A stretch of 46,681 nt of DNA from an uncultured Bacteroidota bacterium (lineage in GTDB: Bacteria > Bacteroidota > Bacteroidia > Flavobacteriales > Flavobacteriaceae), in NCBI GenBank assembly GCA_937136025.1, contig CAKZOC010000095.1, forward strand, positions 1 to 46,681. Reading direction: 5' to 3'. Below, piece after piece: positions 8,067 through 16,719 of this stretch. Position 1 is the stretch's first letter; each line of letters begins with the position of its first letter. Position numbers and translations under genes: made by a program. The notes under the pieces are model-generated. The model ran no database searches. It was not told where the DNA came from and worked only from the letters and a program-made list of their open reading frames with translations.

Positions 8067-8702
8067 ATGGAGCAAACCTTAGATTCTCTGTACTGGCGAT
8101 ACGCCGTTAAAAAATTTGATCCCGATCGGGTATTGCCCGCGGCTAAAATCAGGCAACTGGGGTTGGCTTTTAACCTGACGGCCACTTCTTACGGCCTGCA
8201 ACCCATACGATTGCTGATCGTGCAGAATAAGGAGGTTCAGCAATCCCTGGTATCCAGTGCTTACGGCCAGCAACAGGTAGCAGATGCCTCGCATTTGCTG
8301 GTTATTTGTATCGAAAAGAAGATCACGGCAGCGTATATTGAGGCCTATTTCAAAAGGGTGCAGGACATCCGGGGGACGGAAGCTGACGTTTTAGAGCCGT
8401 TTAAAAATGCGCTAATGGACTCCTTCTCCAAAAAGACCCCGGAAGACATTCGAAACTGGGCTATAAACCAGGCGTATCTGGCGCTGGGGAACCTCCTGAC
8501 CGTTTGTGCCGTGGAGCGCATAGACTCCTGCCCTATGGAGGGTTTTGTACCCGCGGCTTTTGAAGAAATCCTGGAGTTAGGCCCTAAGGAACTCGAGCCG
8601 GTTCTCTTGTTGCCTGTGGGGTATCGCGCGGCAACGGACATGTTTTCGGATTTTGCAAAAGTCCGCAGGGCTGAAGCTGAGTCTATCCTCTATCATAAAT
8701 GA
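8067..8702 (+). CDS. Nitroreductase family NAD(P)H oxidoreductase
   Basis: A 211-residue FMN-dependent flavoenzyme of the NfsB/YdgI type. The N-terminal pattern YWRYAVKKFDPDRVLP is characteristic, with the phosphate-binding basic residues, followed by the TATSYGLQPIR segment. Near residues 130-160 a helix with NWAINQAYLALGNLL precedes CPMEGF, which normally lines the flavin site. These enzymes reduce nitroaromatics, quinones or enones, and some act as dihydropteridine reductases. It is a soluble cytoplasmic protein with no signal peptide. It sits between TauE and the aminotransferase in a tight cluster. Physiological substrate unknown. Confidence 0.9.
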   Translation: MEQTLDSLYWRYAVKKFDPDRVLPAAKIRQLGLAFNLTATSYGLQPIRLLIVQNKEVQQSLVSSAYGQQQVADASHLLVICIEKKITAAYIEAYFKRVQDIRGTEADVLEPFKNALMDSFSKKTPEDIRNWAINQAYLALGNLLTVCAVERIDSCPMEGFVPAAFEEILELGPKELEPVLLLPVGYRAATDMFSDFAKVRRAEAESILYHK

Positions 8703-8720
8703 ATTAAAACAAAATGAAAT

Positions 8721-9917
8721 ATGCCTGGATTTGAACGCTTTGGAGCAGCTGAACGCGAATCAGCAGGGGAAGTGCTGGAGTCCGGCGTACTTATGCGCTA
8801 TGGATTCGATGGGATGCGCAAAGGGCGTTGGATGGCCCGGGAGATGGAACAGGCTTTGGCCAGGCGTATGCAGACGCGGCATGCACACCTGGTGAGTAGT
8901 GGTACTGCAGCGCTGACGATCGCACTGGCCAGTGCAGGGGTCGGGGCAGGGGATGAGGTGATCGTACCCACCTTCACCTTCGTCGCGAGTTTTGAAGCCG
9001 TGCTTTCCGTCGGGGCGATTCCCGTACTCTGCGATGTAGACGATACCCTTACCCTCGATCCCCGGGCCGTGGAGAAGGCGATTACCGCCAAAACCCGGGT
9101 GATCATGCCCGTTCATATGTGCGGCTCTATGGCTGACTTAAGAACGCTGAAAGCGATTGCAGATGCGCATGATCTAATCCTCCTTGAAGATGCCTGCCAG
9201 GCGATCGGCGGAAGTTATGAGGGCAAACCCCTGGGCAGTTATGGCCATATAGGATGTTTTTCCTTTGACTACGTCAAGACGATTACCTGTGGGGAAGGGG
9301 GCGGCCTGATCACAAATTCTGAAGAGATCTATGAGAGGGCTCAGGCCTATAGTGATCACGGGCACGACCATATCGGGTCGGATCGCGGAGCTGAAGGGCA
9401 TCCCCATTTAGGTTACAATTACAGAATAGGGGAGGTCAATGCCGCCATTGGCCTGGTGCAACTCGGGCGGCTCGATGAATTTCTGGATGTTCAGAAAGCG
9501 CATTACACCCGGCTGCGTGCAGTTTTAGAATCGCTTGAAGATGTGCAAGTGCGAAGGGTTCCGGAAGGGGGAGTTGAAAATTATTCTTTTCTTAATTTCT
9601 TTATGCCGAACGAACATAAGGCGCGTTATACGGCCAAAGCCCTGGGTGAAGCCGGTTTTGACGGCGTTTTCTACTGGTATGATAATAACTGGCACTACCA
9701 TCGCAAATGGGATCATCTGAAAAACCTGAAATCCCTTTCGCCTCTCTCCGAGGCTTTGGTCCATCAGTTTCAAGCCAACCCCAAATCCTTTGAAGCTTCG
9801 GACCACTGGATGGGGAGGAACCTCTCTGTTTTGGTGAAGCTGTCGTGGGACGAGAAAGAGCTGCAAAGCCGATGCCGGATATTGAAAGAAGTGGTGTCCG
9901 CGGCTTTGGATCAATAG
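8721..9917 (+). CDS. DegT/DnrJ/EryC1 family aminotransferase, possibly KdnA-like
   Basis: A 398-residue PLP-dependent sugar aminotransferase. Fold type I landmarks are present: SSGTAAL (59-65), EDACQ with Asp157, and the PLP lysine Lys186 in SFDYVKTITCGEGG. The segment DHGHDH (213-218) followed by a GYNYRI motif, and the N-terminus MPGFERFG, remind me of KdnA, the 8-amino-3,8-dideoxy-manno-octulosonate (Kdo8N) transaminase. This is from memory and needs a search. If right, the enzyme would aminate 8-oxo-Kdo for lipopolysaccharide. The alcohol dehydrogenase partner KdnB is not adjacent. It overlaps the convergent ribB gene by seven bases at the stops. The DegT family call is secure, the KdnA subtype moderate. 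Confidence 0.88.
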   Translation: MPGFERFGAAERESAGEVLESGVLMRYGFDGMRKGRWMAREMEQALARRMQTRHAHLVSSGTAALTIALASAGVGAGDEVIVPTFTFVASFEAVLSVGAIPVLCDVDDTLTLDPRAVEKAITAKTRVIMPVHMCGSMADLRTLKAIADAHDLILLEDACQAIGGSYEGKPLGSYGHIGCFSFDYVKTITCGEGGGLITNSEEIYERAQAYSDHGHDHIGSDRGAEGHPHLGYNYRIGEVNAAIGLVQLGRLDEFLDVQKAHYTRLRAVLESLEDVQVRRVPEGGVENYSFLNFFMPNEHKARYTAKALGEAGFDGVFYWYDNNWHYHRKWDHLKNLKSLSPLSEALVHQFQANPKSFEASDHWMGRNLSVLVKLSWDEKELQSRCRILKEVVSAALDQ

Positions 9918-11041
9918 GGAACATAGTCGATGATCTCCAGCCCATAGCCCACAATACCCACACGTTTGGATTGGGTGTTATTGGTCATCAGACGAAGCTT
10001 GTGAATCCTTAAATCGTGCAGGATCTGTGCGCCAATACCAAAATCTTTGTTGTCCATGGGAATCCCCGGGGCCTTCATAATACCTTTATCCTGGTTTTCT
10101 TTTAACCCCTTCAGGCGTTGGAGAAGGTTAAAAGTTTCACTTTGCTGATTGATAAACACGATCGCCCCGCGCCCTTCTTCGTTCAGGGCTCTGAACATAT
10201 CGTCCAGTTTCTTGTCGGCGTCATTGGTTAAGGTTCCCAGAATGTCATTGTTGACGAGGGTTGAATTTATCCGGGTGAGCACCGTATCTCCTGTTTTCCA
10301 GCTGCCTTTGGTCAGGGCAATATGGACCTGATCATTGGTGGTTTGCTGATAGGCGTGGAGCTGAAATTCCCCGAAGCGGGTCTTCAGTTCAAAGGACTCT
10401 TTTTTATGGATCAGACTGTCGTGCTGCATACGGTAAGCCACGAGATCTTCGATGGATACCAGTTTTAGATTAAACCGCCGCGCGACTTCCTGTAATTGAG
10501 GAAGACGCGCCATGGTTCCGTCTTCGTTCAGGATTTCCACCAGAATACCCGCTGGGGCGAATCCTGCGAGCCGCGCAAAATCTACTGCTGCCTCTGTATG
10601 CCCGGTACGTCTGAGGACGCCTCCGTTCTTCGCCCGAAGGGGGAATATATGCCCGGGCCGTCCCAGGACGGACGGTCGGGTTTCCGGGTCTACCAGGGCC
10701 TTTATAGTTTTGGCCCGGTCGTGTACAGAGATTCCTGTGGTACAGCCCTGTCCGATAAGGTCCACGGATACTGTAAACTGGGTATGGTGCAGAACGGTAT
10801 TGTTCTCCACCATCATATTCAAATCGAGGTCCTCACACCGCTCTTCGGTCAGAGGGGCGCAAATCAACCCGCGCCCGTGCGTGGCCATAAAATTGATCAT
10901 CTCCGGGCTGACTTTTTCAGCAGCAGCTATAAAATCCCCTTCATTTTCACGATTTTCATCGTCCACCACAATAATCACTTTACCCTGGCGAATGTCTTCG
11001 ATGGCCGATTCGATAGAATCGAGTTTTAATGTACTTTCCAT
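9911..11041 (-). CDS. ribB: RibB 3,4-dihydroxy-2-butanone-4-phosphate synthase with degenerate RibA-like domain
   Basis: A 376-residue protein. Residues 1-205 are an intact DHBP synthase that makes the four-carbon unit of riboflavin from ribulose 5-phosphate: DDENRENEGD near 27-36, HHTQF near 85, GCTTG near 100 and GHTEAAVD near 147. Residues 215-376 have the fold of GTP cyclohydrolase II, but its catalytic residues are gone. The three zinc cysteines fall at Leu262, Asn273 and Ala275, and the RQEGRGIGL motif reads NQQSETFNL (298-306). The tail should therefore be inactive as cyclohydrolase and resembles RibBX proteins. A separate RibA must exist elsewhere. It is the last gene of the minus-strand envelope cluster, 12 bases after the LptF/G gene. 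Confidence 0.93.
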   Translation of the reverse strand: MESTLKLDSIESAIEDIRQGKVIIVVDDENRENEGDFIAAAEKVSPEMINFMATHGRGLICAPLTEERCEDLDLNMMVENNTVLHHTQFTVSVDLIGQGCTTGISVHDRAKTIKALVDPETRPSVLGRPGHIFPLRAKNGGVLRRTGHTEAAVDFARLAGFAPAGILVEILNEDGTMARLPQLQEVARRFNLKLVSIEDLVAYRMQHDSLIHKKESFELKTRFGEFQLHAYQQTTNDQVHIALTKGSWKTGDTVLTRINSTLVNNDILGTLTNDADKKLDDMFRALNEEGRGAIVFINQQSETFNLLQRLKGLKENQDKGIMKAPGIPMDNKDFGIGAQILHDLRIHKLRLMTNNTQSKRVGIVGYGLEIIDYVPY

Positions 11042-11053
11042 AATCCTTTCTGG

Positions 11054-12664
11054 TTAATCTGCTTCTTTAGTACGGGAAAAACGTTCTTTAATAAAGTCTA
11101 AAAAGTGCCCGAAACTCATCAGGCCCCTGTCTGCCGTGGCGCGCCGGGTAAGCCAGATGCCCAGGGGCAGCATAATCAGGGTTGGCAACCAGGCACCCAG
11201 GACGGGATGGATATTTCCCTCCTTGGCGTAATTACTGGAAAACACCCCAAAGAAATAATACGCCAAAAACAACACAATCGCTATGACCATGGGCAGGCCC
11301 AGGCCCCCTTTACGAATAATGGCACCCAGGGGTGCCCCGACAAAAAAGAGGATAATACACGAAAAGGCGAGTGCAAATTTTTTGTGCAGACTGAGTATAT
11401 GCAAATTGTAGCGTTTATAGCTCAGCTCCAAATCCTCACCTTTCCCCCTTACGGAATTCATCAGGTTCCGGACGGAATTTTTTGAAGCGTCGAGGATCTG
11501 GCCTTGCTCCCAGGTTTTAAATGGGCTTAAGGCATCGCCCTCTACGTAGGGACGTTCCGCTTCTGTAAGGTTAGCCGTTTTTTGCGCCAGTACCTCCTGG
11601 GGTATAGTCCCGTCTATATCGGATGAATCCGTAGTTTTGACTCCCAGGCCCTCAGCTTTAGCCACTGCATAAGGCGTTTTAATCATGGAGCCCGCGGTAT
11701 TGCGTAAGGAATCCGGTAGACTGAGAATAGAATCTGAAACGGCAGGCACGCTATCGCGATCGCGCAGCGGAAAGGCTCCCATCCGACTCGAGATACTGCT
11801 CGAAAAGGCTGCCACCAGGTTTCGGTTATGTTCTTGAATAGAATCGATATCGGTAATCAGACGCCTGACATTTTTCATTTTGTCGGTCTCCACATTCCGA
11901 TCCGCTTCAAGGTCTTCCAGGTTATCGGGAATCTCAATATTCATAAGGTAGACATCGAAATCCGCTTTGGTAAAAGGATGGGAATTTCCTGCAGTTCCTG
12001 ATTTCTGAATAAGTTCTTCGTAATAATGACCATCCATGAGTTTGAGCTGGATGATGTCCGAACCCGAACCGCTGACCAGTTCTCCTTTCTCTGCACGGAT
12101 GACTGTAGTGTTGCGCTGAAGCCTGGATTTCATGTGGATGATCACATCTTCCAGAAAGCGGTCATTCTCCCCGTATTTTCGTCCCACTTTTATATTTCGC
12201 CCTTCGAAATCACTAAAAACGCCTTCCACGATTACAGCGGCAGGCTTCATGGTGGCGATATTTCTCCTGAGGTTATAGATTTTCTGTTCGGAGATGGGGA
12301 TGACTGTATTTGCAAAATAAAAAGCCACACCGCCGAGAAAAACGACAAATACGATGAGGTAGAGCATGGCGCGTTGCAGGGAAATCCCGGAGGCCTTCAT
12401 CGCGGCAAATTCATAGTTTTCCGCCAGGGCCCCAAAAGTCAGGATGGAGGAAAGCAGGACGGTAAGGGGAAGCACTTTTTCGGTGAGGTTGGGAAGGAGG
12501 TAGAAAAGGAATTTCCCGATAATGACAAAATCCAGACCCTTACCGGCGAGATCATCGATAAACAACCAGATCGTCTGAAAAATAAAAATGAACATCAGGA
12601 TCACAAACGAACTGAAAAAGTTCATCAAAAACCTCTTCAGAATATATTGATCTAGGATTCTCAA
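11054..12664 (-). CDS. LptF/LptG family LPS export permease
   Basis: A 536-residue inner-membrane permease subunit of the LptB2FG ABC transporter that extracts lipopolysaccharide. The N-terminus ILDQYILKRFL is typical, followed by three membrane helices (to about 120). A large periplasmic jellyroll region with an extra low-complexity insert occupies about 120-430, and three C-terminal helices (about 430-510) contain FFVGAPLGAIIRKGG. The periplasmic part is longer than in enterobacteria, which is common in Bacteroidota. The start codon is TTG; no better start is available without losing the conserved N-terminus. Four bases separate it from the LolA stop. Whether it is LptF or LptG cannot be decided here; a second subunit should be elsewhere. 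Confidence 0.9.
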   Translation of the reverse strand: MRILDQYILKRFLMNFFSSFVILMFIFIFQTIWLFIDDLAGKGLDFVIIGKFLFYLLPNLTEKVLPLTVLLSSILTFGALAENYEFAAMKASGISLQRAMLYLIVFVVFLGGVAFYFANTVIPISEQKIYNLRRNIATMKPAAVIVEGVFSDFEGRNIKVGRKYGENDRFLEDVIIHMKSRLQRNTTVIRAEKGELVSGSGSDIIQLKLMDGHYYEELIQKSGTAGNSHPFTKADFDVYLMNIEIPDNLEDLEADRNVETDKMKNVRRLITDIDSIQEHNRNLVAAFSSSISSRMGAFPLRDRDSVPAVSDSILSLPDSLRNTAGSMIKTPYAVAKAEGLGVKTTDSSDIDGTIPQEVLAQKTANLTEAERPYVEGDALSPFKTWEQGQILDASKNSVRNLMNSVRGKGEDLELSYKRYNLHILSLHKKFALAFSCIILFFVGAPLGAIIRKGGLGLPMVIAIVLFLAYYFFGVFSSNYAKEGNIHPVLGAWLPTLIMLPLGIWLTRRATADRGLMSFGHFLDFIKERFSRTKEAD

Positions 12665-12668
12665 AGCC

Positions 12669-13316
12669 TTAGTTCCTGATGATATAGTATCCCTCGTCCG
12701 TGTATTTCTTTTCGTCGAAGGTGAACAGCGTTTTTGGCAGGGGTTGGTTTGTTTTAAACGAATTGACGGTTATGGTGGTTTTTGTGCCGTTTTTACCGGT
12801 TTCGATGAGCTTGTAGATATGACGGGTTTCCACGTCTATGCCCAAAAGGATAGACGCTACTTCGGAATTTGTGTCGATAGGCGTGAGCTTAACATACTGA
12901 ATTTTACGCCCCTGAACATCCTGCAGAATATCCCAGTCCAGTCGGTGGCCCTCCCGGTAAAAGGTCAGCATTTTAGAAGGGCTTACTGAACCGCTTTCCG
13001 CCGATTTGTCTTCAATAGTTACTTCTTCGTTTTCCGGAACAATCGTGTACACTTTCTTTCCGTCGTACAATTGTTCGGCCCCCATATAATTCAGGTAGTA
13101 CTTCTCTCCGTTCAGACTGACATTACCACGGGTTTCCTGCCTTACATCGGCTTCACTGTTGTAGAGGTCAAATTTAAAGTCCACTACAATATTGTCGTAT
13201 CCCTTTACTTTGGTGTATACCTCGTCCAGTAAGTTTTTGGCTTTAGCGGCATCCTGGGCGTGTAAGAGCCCAAGGCAGCAGCACATCAGCAGTAACGTTA
13301 AAATTCTGGGTTTCAT
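12669..13316 (-). CDS. LolA family outer-membrane lipoprotein carrier
   Basis: A 215-residue periplasmic protein with a signal peptide (about 1-20, ending at LHAQ). The mature part has the LolA-like half-barrel pattern: a first helix AKNLLDEVYTKVKGYDNIVVDFKF, successive antiparallel strands (GNVSLNGEKYYLNY, QLYDGKKVYTIVPE) and late strands ending in PKTLFTFDEKKY. LolA shuttles lipoproteins across the periplasm. The start codon overlaps the FtsK stop as ATGA, and the LptF/G gene follows after four bases, an arrangement common in flavobacteria that links lipoprotein and LPS transport. The sequence is divergent from proteobacterial LolA, so the role is inferred from family and context. Confidence 0.85.
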   Translation of the reverse strand: MKPRILTLLLMCCCLGLLHAQDAAKAKNLLDEVYTKVKGYDNIVVDFKFDLYNSEADVRQETRGNVSLNGEKYYLNYMGAEQLYDGKKVYTIVPENEEVTIEDKSAESGSVSPSKMLTFYREGHRLDWDILQDVQGRKIQYVKLTPIDTNSEVASILLGIDVETRHIYKLIETGKNGTKTTITVNSFKTNQPLPKTLFTFDEKKYTDEGYYIIRN

Positions 13317-15682
13317 GCTAATCCGTTTGTTTCGTTGTTAAGCAATTCGTTCAGGGCGGCCAGATCTGTAACCAGGACCTGTCTGGCTTTACTGCCTTCA
13401 AAAGGGCCTACAATCCCCGCGGCTTCTAATTGATCAATAATCCGTCCGGCCCGATTATATCCTAATTTTAATTTTCTTTGAATAAGGGAAGCTGAGCCCT
13501 GCTGGGCGGTGACAATGACCTCTGCGGCATCCCGAAACATGGCATCCCGGTCCTCGATGCTGTAATCAATTCCTGTGCCAGAGTCTTCCCCAACATACTC
13601 GGGTAACAAATGCGCATCCGGATAAGCCCGCTGTGATCCGATATATTCCGTGATTTTTGCAACTTCAGGGGTGTCTACAAAGGCACATTGCAGGCGAATG
13701 ATTTCATTGCCCTGGGTGTATAGCATGTCTCCCCGCCCGATGAGCTGGTCTGCTCCCTGAGTATCCAGAATGGTACGGGAATCTATTTTCGAAGTCACCC
13801 GAAAGGCGATACGGGCCGGAAAATTTGCCTTGATAAGGCCCGTAATTACATTCACAGACGGGCGTTGGGTCGCGATAACCAAATGGATACCAATAGCTCG
13901 CGCCAACTGCGCCAGACGGGCTATAGGTGTTTCCACTTCCTTTCCAGCAGACATGATCAGGTCGGCGAATTCGTCGATAACCAAAACGATATAGGGAAGA
14001 AACCGGTGCCCATCGTTCGGATTGAGTTTACGGCTCTTGAATTTGACGTTGTACTCTTTAATATTTCGTACCATGGCCGCTTTGAGTAATTCGTAGCGGT
14101 TGTCAATTTCAATACACAGGGAATTCAGGGTATGGATCACTTTGGTGTTATCCGTAATAATCGCCTCTTCGCTATCCGGTAGTTTTGCCAGGAAATGACG
14201 CTCAATCTTATTGTAAAGCGTCAGTTCCACTTTTTTGGGATCTACCAGAATAAACTTGACCTCTGCCGGATGTTTTTTATATAACAGGGAAGTTAGGATG
14301 GCGTTGAGCCCTACCGATTTACCCTGCCCTGTGGCCCCTGCCATCAGTAAGTGCGGCATTTTAGCCAGATCTACGACAAAGGTTTCATTGCTGATGGTTT
14401 TTCCGAAGGCGATCGGCAATTGCATCTCGGCATTCTGAAACTTTTTGGAGGCAACCACAGATCGCATGGAGACCACTGTGGGATTTTTATTCGGAACTTC
14501 AATCCCTATGGTTCCTTTACCCGGAATAGGCGCAATGATACGAATCCCCAAAGCCGCCAGAGAAAGGGCGATGTCATCTTCGAGGTTTTTGATTTTCGAA
14601 ATTCGCACTCCGGCCTCAGGCACAATTTCATAGAGGGTCACTGTGGGGCCGATCGTGGCCTTTATCTGGGCGATACCAATTTTGTAATTCTTAAGGGTAT
14701 CGACAATTTTATTTTTATTTTCCTCGAGCTCTTCCTGGTTAATGGTAATTCCCCCGCTTCCCCCATGGGCGTCCAAAAGGTCTAAATGCGGGAACTTGTA
14801 CTTTGGGAGTTCCAGGGTAGGGTCAAATTCCCCGAAATCCTCTACCAGTTTATCGGCCAGGGCGTCCGTTTCCTCTACCTCGTCTACTGCATGGGACACC
14901 TCCATTTCAATTTCCATTTCATCCGAAGCTTTTTCCTTATTTTCAACTTTGGGTTCTTCTTCAATGACCGGGATGTCCTTTTTGTGTGTATAGAGGTCCG
15001 TAGGAGGGGGAGCCGGCGGGGTTTCAACGGAATTCGGATCTAATTCCAAACTTCCGTATCCCTGGGAATCCTCGGCAACCGGAGACCGGCTTGGGATCAG
15101 GGTTCCCAGACCCGAAAACCCCTTGGCGACTTTTTCCGGAGTGAAATCAAAGAGGCGGACCATTATAACGACCAGGCCTAAGATAAGTAGCAAGAGCACT
15201 CCGATTTTACCGGCGTAATCCTGCAAAAACAAATTCATTTCATATCCCACCTGCCCGCCGAGAAGCGGTTTTTGAGCCGCAAAGAATCCCAGGGCGATCG
15301 AAAACCAGATTACCAGGACAAGACCCCATACCCAACGGGAAAGGAGGCCTTTAGCAGGGATACCCAGAAAAAGATAAATTCCGGAAATACAAATCAGGAC
15401 CGGAAAAATAAAGGAGGCCAGCCCAAAACCCTTATACATTAAAAAATGGCTGATGGCGGCTCCAAACTTATTTAACAGGTTTTCAGCAGATTTATCCCTG
15501 TTGGCAAATTCGGTTAACAGGCTTTGGTCTTCCTGCCAGGTGAAGTAAAATGAAATGAAACTAAAGAACAGGGCAAGACTGAGCAAAATCAACAGGCTTC
15601 CCAGGATGATCTTGTTTTGCCTGGAGAGCCCGCGGGTTTTCTTTTTGCTGGCTGCCGTAGTTTTGCGTTTTGTTTTGGCCAT
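13313..15682 (-). CDS. ftsK: FtsK/SpoIIIE family DNA translocase
   Basis: A 789-residue septal DNA pump that segregates chromosome termini during division. The N-terminal third holds four membrane helices (about 25-195). An acidic linker follows (about 200-290), shorter than in E. coli. Then comes the RecA-like motor with Walker A GATGQGKS near 450 and Walker B VLVIDEFADLI near 570. The C-terminal gamma winged helix (about 715-789, with RKLKLGYNRAGRIIDQLE) reads orientation sequences. The basic N-terminus KTKRKTTAASKKKTRG is usual. It ends in an ATGA overlap with lolA and begins 60 bases after dgkA. A TAATTTAG -7-like element lies at 15702-15709. Confidence 0.97.
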   Translation of the reverse strand: MAKTKRKTTAASKKKTRGLSRQNKIILGSLLILLSLALFFSFISFYFTWQEDQSLLTEFANRDKSAENLLNKFGAAISHFLMYKGFGLASFIFPVLICISGIYLFLGIPAKGLLSRWVWGLVLVIWFSIALGFFAAQKPLLGGQVGYEMNLFLQDYAGKIGVLLLLILGLVVIMVRLFDFTPEKVAKGFSGLGTLIPSRSPVAEDSQGYGSLELDPNSVETPPAPPPTDLYTHKKDIPVIEEEPKVENKEKASDEMEIEMEVSHAVDEVEETDALADKLVEDFGEFDPTLELPKYKFPHLDLLDAHGGSGGITINQEELEENKNKIVDTLKNYKIGIAQIKATIGPTVTLYEIVPEAGVRISKIKNLEDDIALSLAALGIRIIAPIPGKGTIGIEVPNKNPTVVSMRSVVASKKFQNAEMQLPIAFGKTISNETFVVDLAKMPHLLMAGATGQGKSVGLNAILTSLLYKKHPAEVKFILVDPKKVELTLYNKIERHFLAKLPDSEEAIITDNTKVIHTLNSLCIEIDNRYELLKAAMVRNIKEYNVKFKSRKLNPNDGHRFLPYIVLVIDEFADLIMSAGKEVETPIARLAQLARAIGIHLVIATQRPSVNVITGLIKANFPARIAFRVTSKIDSRTILDTQGADQLIGRGDMLYTQGNEIIRLQCAFVDTPEVAKITEYIGSQRAYPDAHLLPEYVGEDSGTGIDYSIEDRDAMFRDAAEVIVTAQQGSASLIQRKLKLGYNRAGRIIDQLEAAGIVGPFEGSKARQVLVTDLAALNELLNNETNGLA

Positions 15683-15742
15683 GCGGTTGTCTTAACAACG
15701 GGGCTAAATTACGAATTTAGAGGGGAAGCCAACCCCGGGAGG

Positions 15743-16111
15743 TCAGCTAAAAATCTTTGGGAGATAAATGATCAGACCGGCAATGCCTGCTGCCACAGCT
15801 CCAATCAGTACAGCTCCGGCGGAAATGTCCTTGATATGCCCGATTCGGGAATCCCGTTCCGGTTGCACGTAATCTGAGAGGGCTTCGATAGCCGTGTTGA
15901 CGCCTTCAAGGCCCATAACCATTCCGATGGCAAGCACCTGGACCACCCATTCCATAGGGCTGAGCTGGTAGTACCACCCGGCCAGACACACGGCCAGGGC
16001 GATGGCAAACTGCACTTGAATACTCGCTTCGGATTTAAGCAGTAGCCAGGCGCCTTTTGCGGCAAATCCGATACTACGGAGCCTGTTGCGGAAATAGGAG
16101 GTGTCAGGCAT
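15743..16111 (-). CDS. dgkA: Diacylglycerol/undecaprenol kinase family protein
   Basis: A 122-residue small membrane kinase with three hydrophobic helices and the family signature GLEGVNTAIEALSD, in which the glutamates and asparagine bind MgATP. It phosphorylates diacylglycerol or, in many bacteria, undecaprenol for envelope lipid recycling. A longer frame to 16243 is open, but it lies inside tpx. The ATG at 16111 overlaps the tpx stop by eight bases and starts at the usual family N-terminus (FRNRLRSIGFAAKG). It is flanked by tpx and ftsK on the same strand. Confidence 0.9.
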   Translation of the reverse strand: MPDTSYFRNRLRSIGFAAKGAWLLLKSEASIQVQFAIALAVCLAGWYYQLSPMEWVVQVLAIGMVMGLEGVNTAIEALSDYVQPERDSRIGHIKDISAGAVLIGAVAAGIAGLIIYLPKIFS

Positions 16112-16610
16112 TCCGGATCGCTTCCAAAGCAGCACTGTAATTGGGTTCCTGTCCGATCTCTGGGACCTGTTCAGTGTATAGCACCTTGCCGTTTTCATCG
16201 AGGACGATAACGGACCGGGACAACAGTGCTTCGAAACCACCATCGGTCATTGTAAGATTATAGGCCGCCCCAAAACGTCCATCCCGATAATCCGATAGCA
16301 TCACGACGTTTTCGATTCCCTCAGCGGCGCAAAATTGATCTTGTGAAAAGGGGAGGTCCCTCGAGATACAGAGTACTTTAGTATTCGAAAGGGCTGCAGC
16401 CTCCTCGTTGAATTTTCGAACTGAATTGGAGCAAACGCCTGTGTTCACGCTGGGAAAAATATTCATCAGGACTTTCTGACCCCTGAATTCGCTAATTCGC
16501 CTTCGGCCCAAACTGATGTCTACCAATTCTACATCGGGCGCTTCCGTGCCTTTTTCAGGTAGGGTGCCTAATGTGTGAACAGCCTTACCTCCCAAGGTTA
16601 TTTTAGTCAT
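16104..16610 (-). CDS. tpx: Thiol peroxidase Tpx
   Basis: A 168-residue atypical two-cysteine peroxiredoxin that reduces hydrogen peroxide and alkyl hydroperoxides using thioredoxin. The peroxidatic Cys60 is in the SVNTGVC motif and the resolving Cys94 in DQFC, matching the C61/C95 pair of E. coli Tpx; a third cysteine, Cys81, is also conserved. No signal peptide, so cytoplasmic. It is the first gene of the tpx-dgkA-ftsK-lolA-lptF/G-ribB run and has its own promoter-like TAATTTTG 18 bases upstream. Confidence 0.96.
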   Translation of the reverse strand: MTKITLGGKAVHTLGTLPEKGTEAPDVELVDISLGRRRISEFRGQKVLMNIFPSVNTGVCSNSVRKFNEEAAALSNTKVLCISRDLPFSQDQFCAAEGIENVVMLSDYRDGRFGAAYNLTMTDGGFEALLSRSVIVLDENGKVLYTEQVPEIGQEPNYSAALEAIRNA

Positions 16611-16627
16611 AGTGATTTTATTTTTTG

Positions 16628-16635
16628 CAAAATTA
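16628..16635 (-). promoter_or_regulatory. -7 promoter element of tpx
   Basis: On the minus strand TAATTTTG is an exact match to the TAnnTTTG -7 element of Bacteroidota sigma-A promoters. It ends 17 bases before the tpx ATG, implying a very short leader. A matching -33 TTTG was not seen at ideal spacing. Confidence 0.45.
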
Positions 16636-16719
16636 AATAAATGAAACTTGGCATACGGGAATTTCCAAGTGATTCCTGTTGATTTGTAAAATTCGCGCTG
16701 TTTCGTAAATAACTGAGCC

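Noticed and set aside
12026..12655. Plus-strand open frame of about 209 codons opposite the LptF/G gene
   Set aside because: Antisense shadow of a conserved gene; composition is low-complexity and no domain was recognised.
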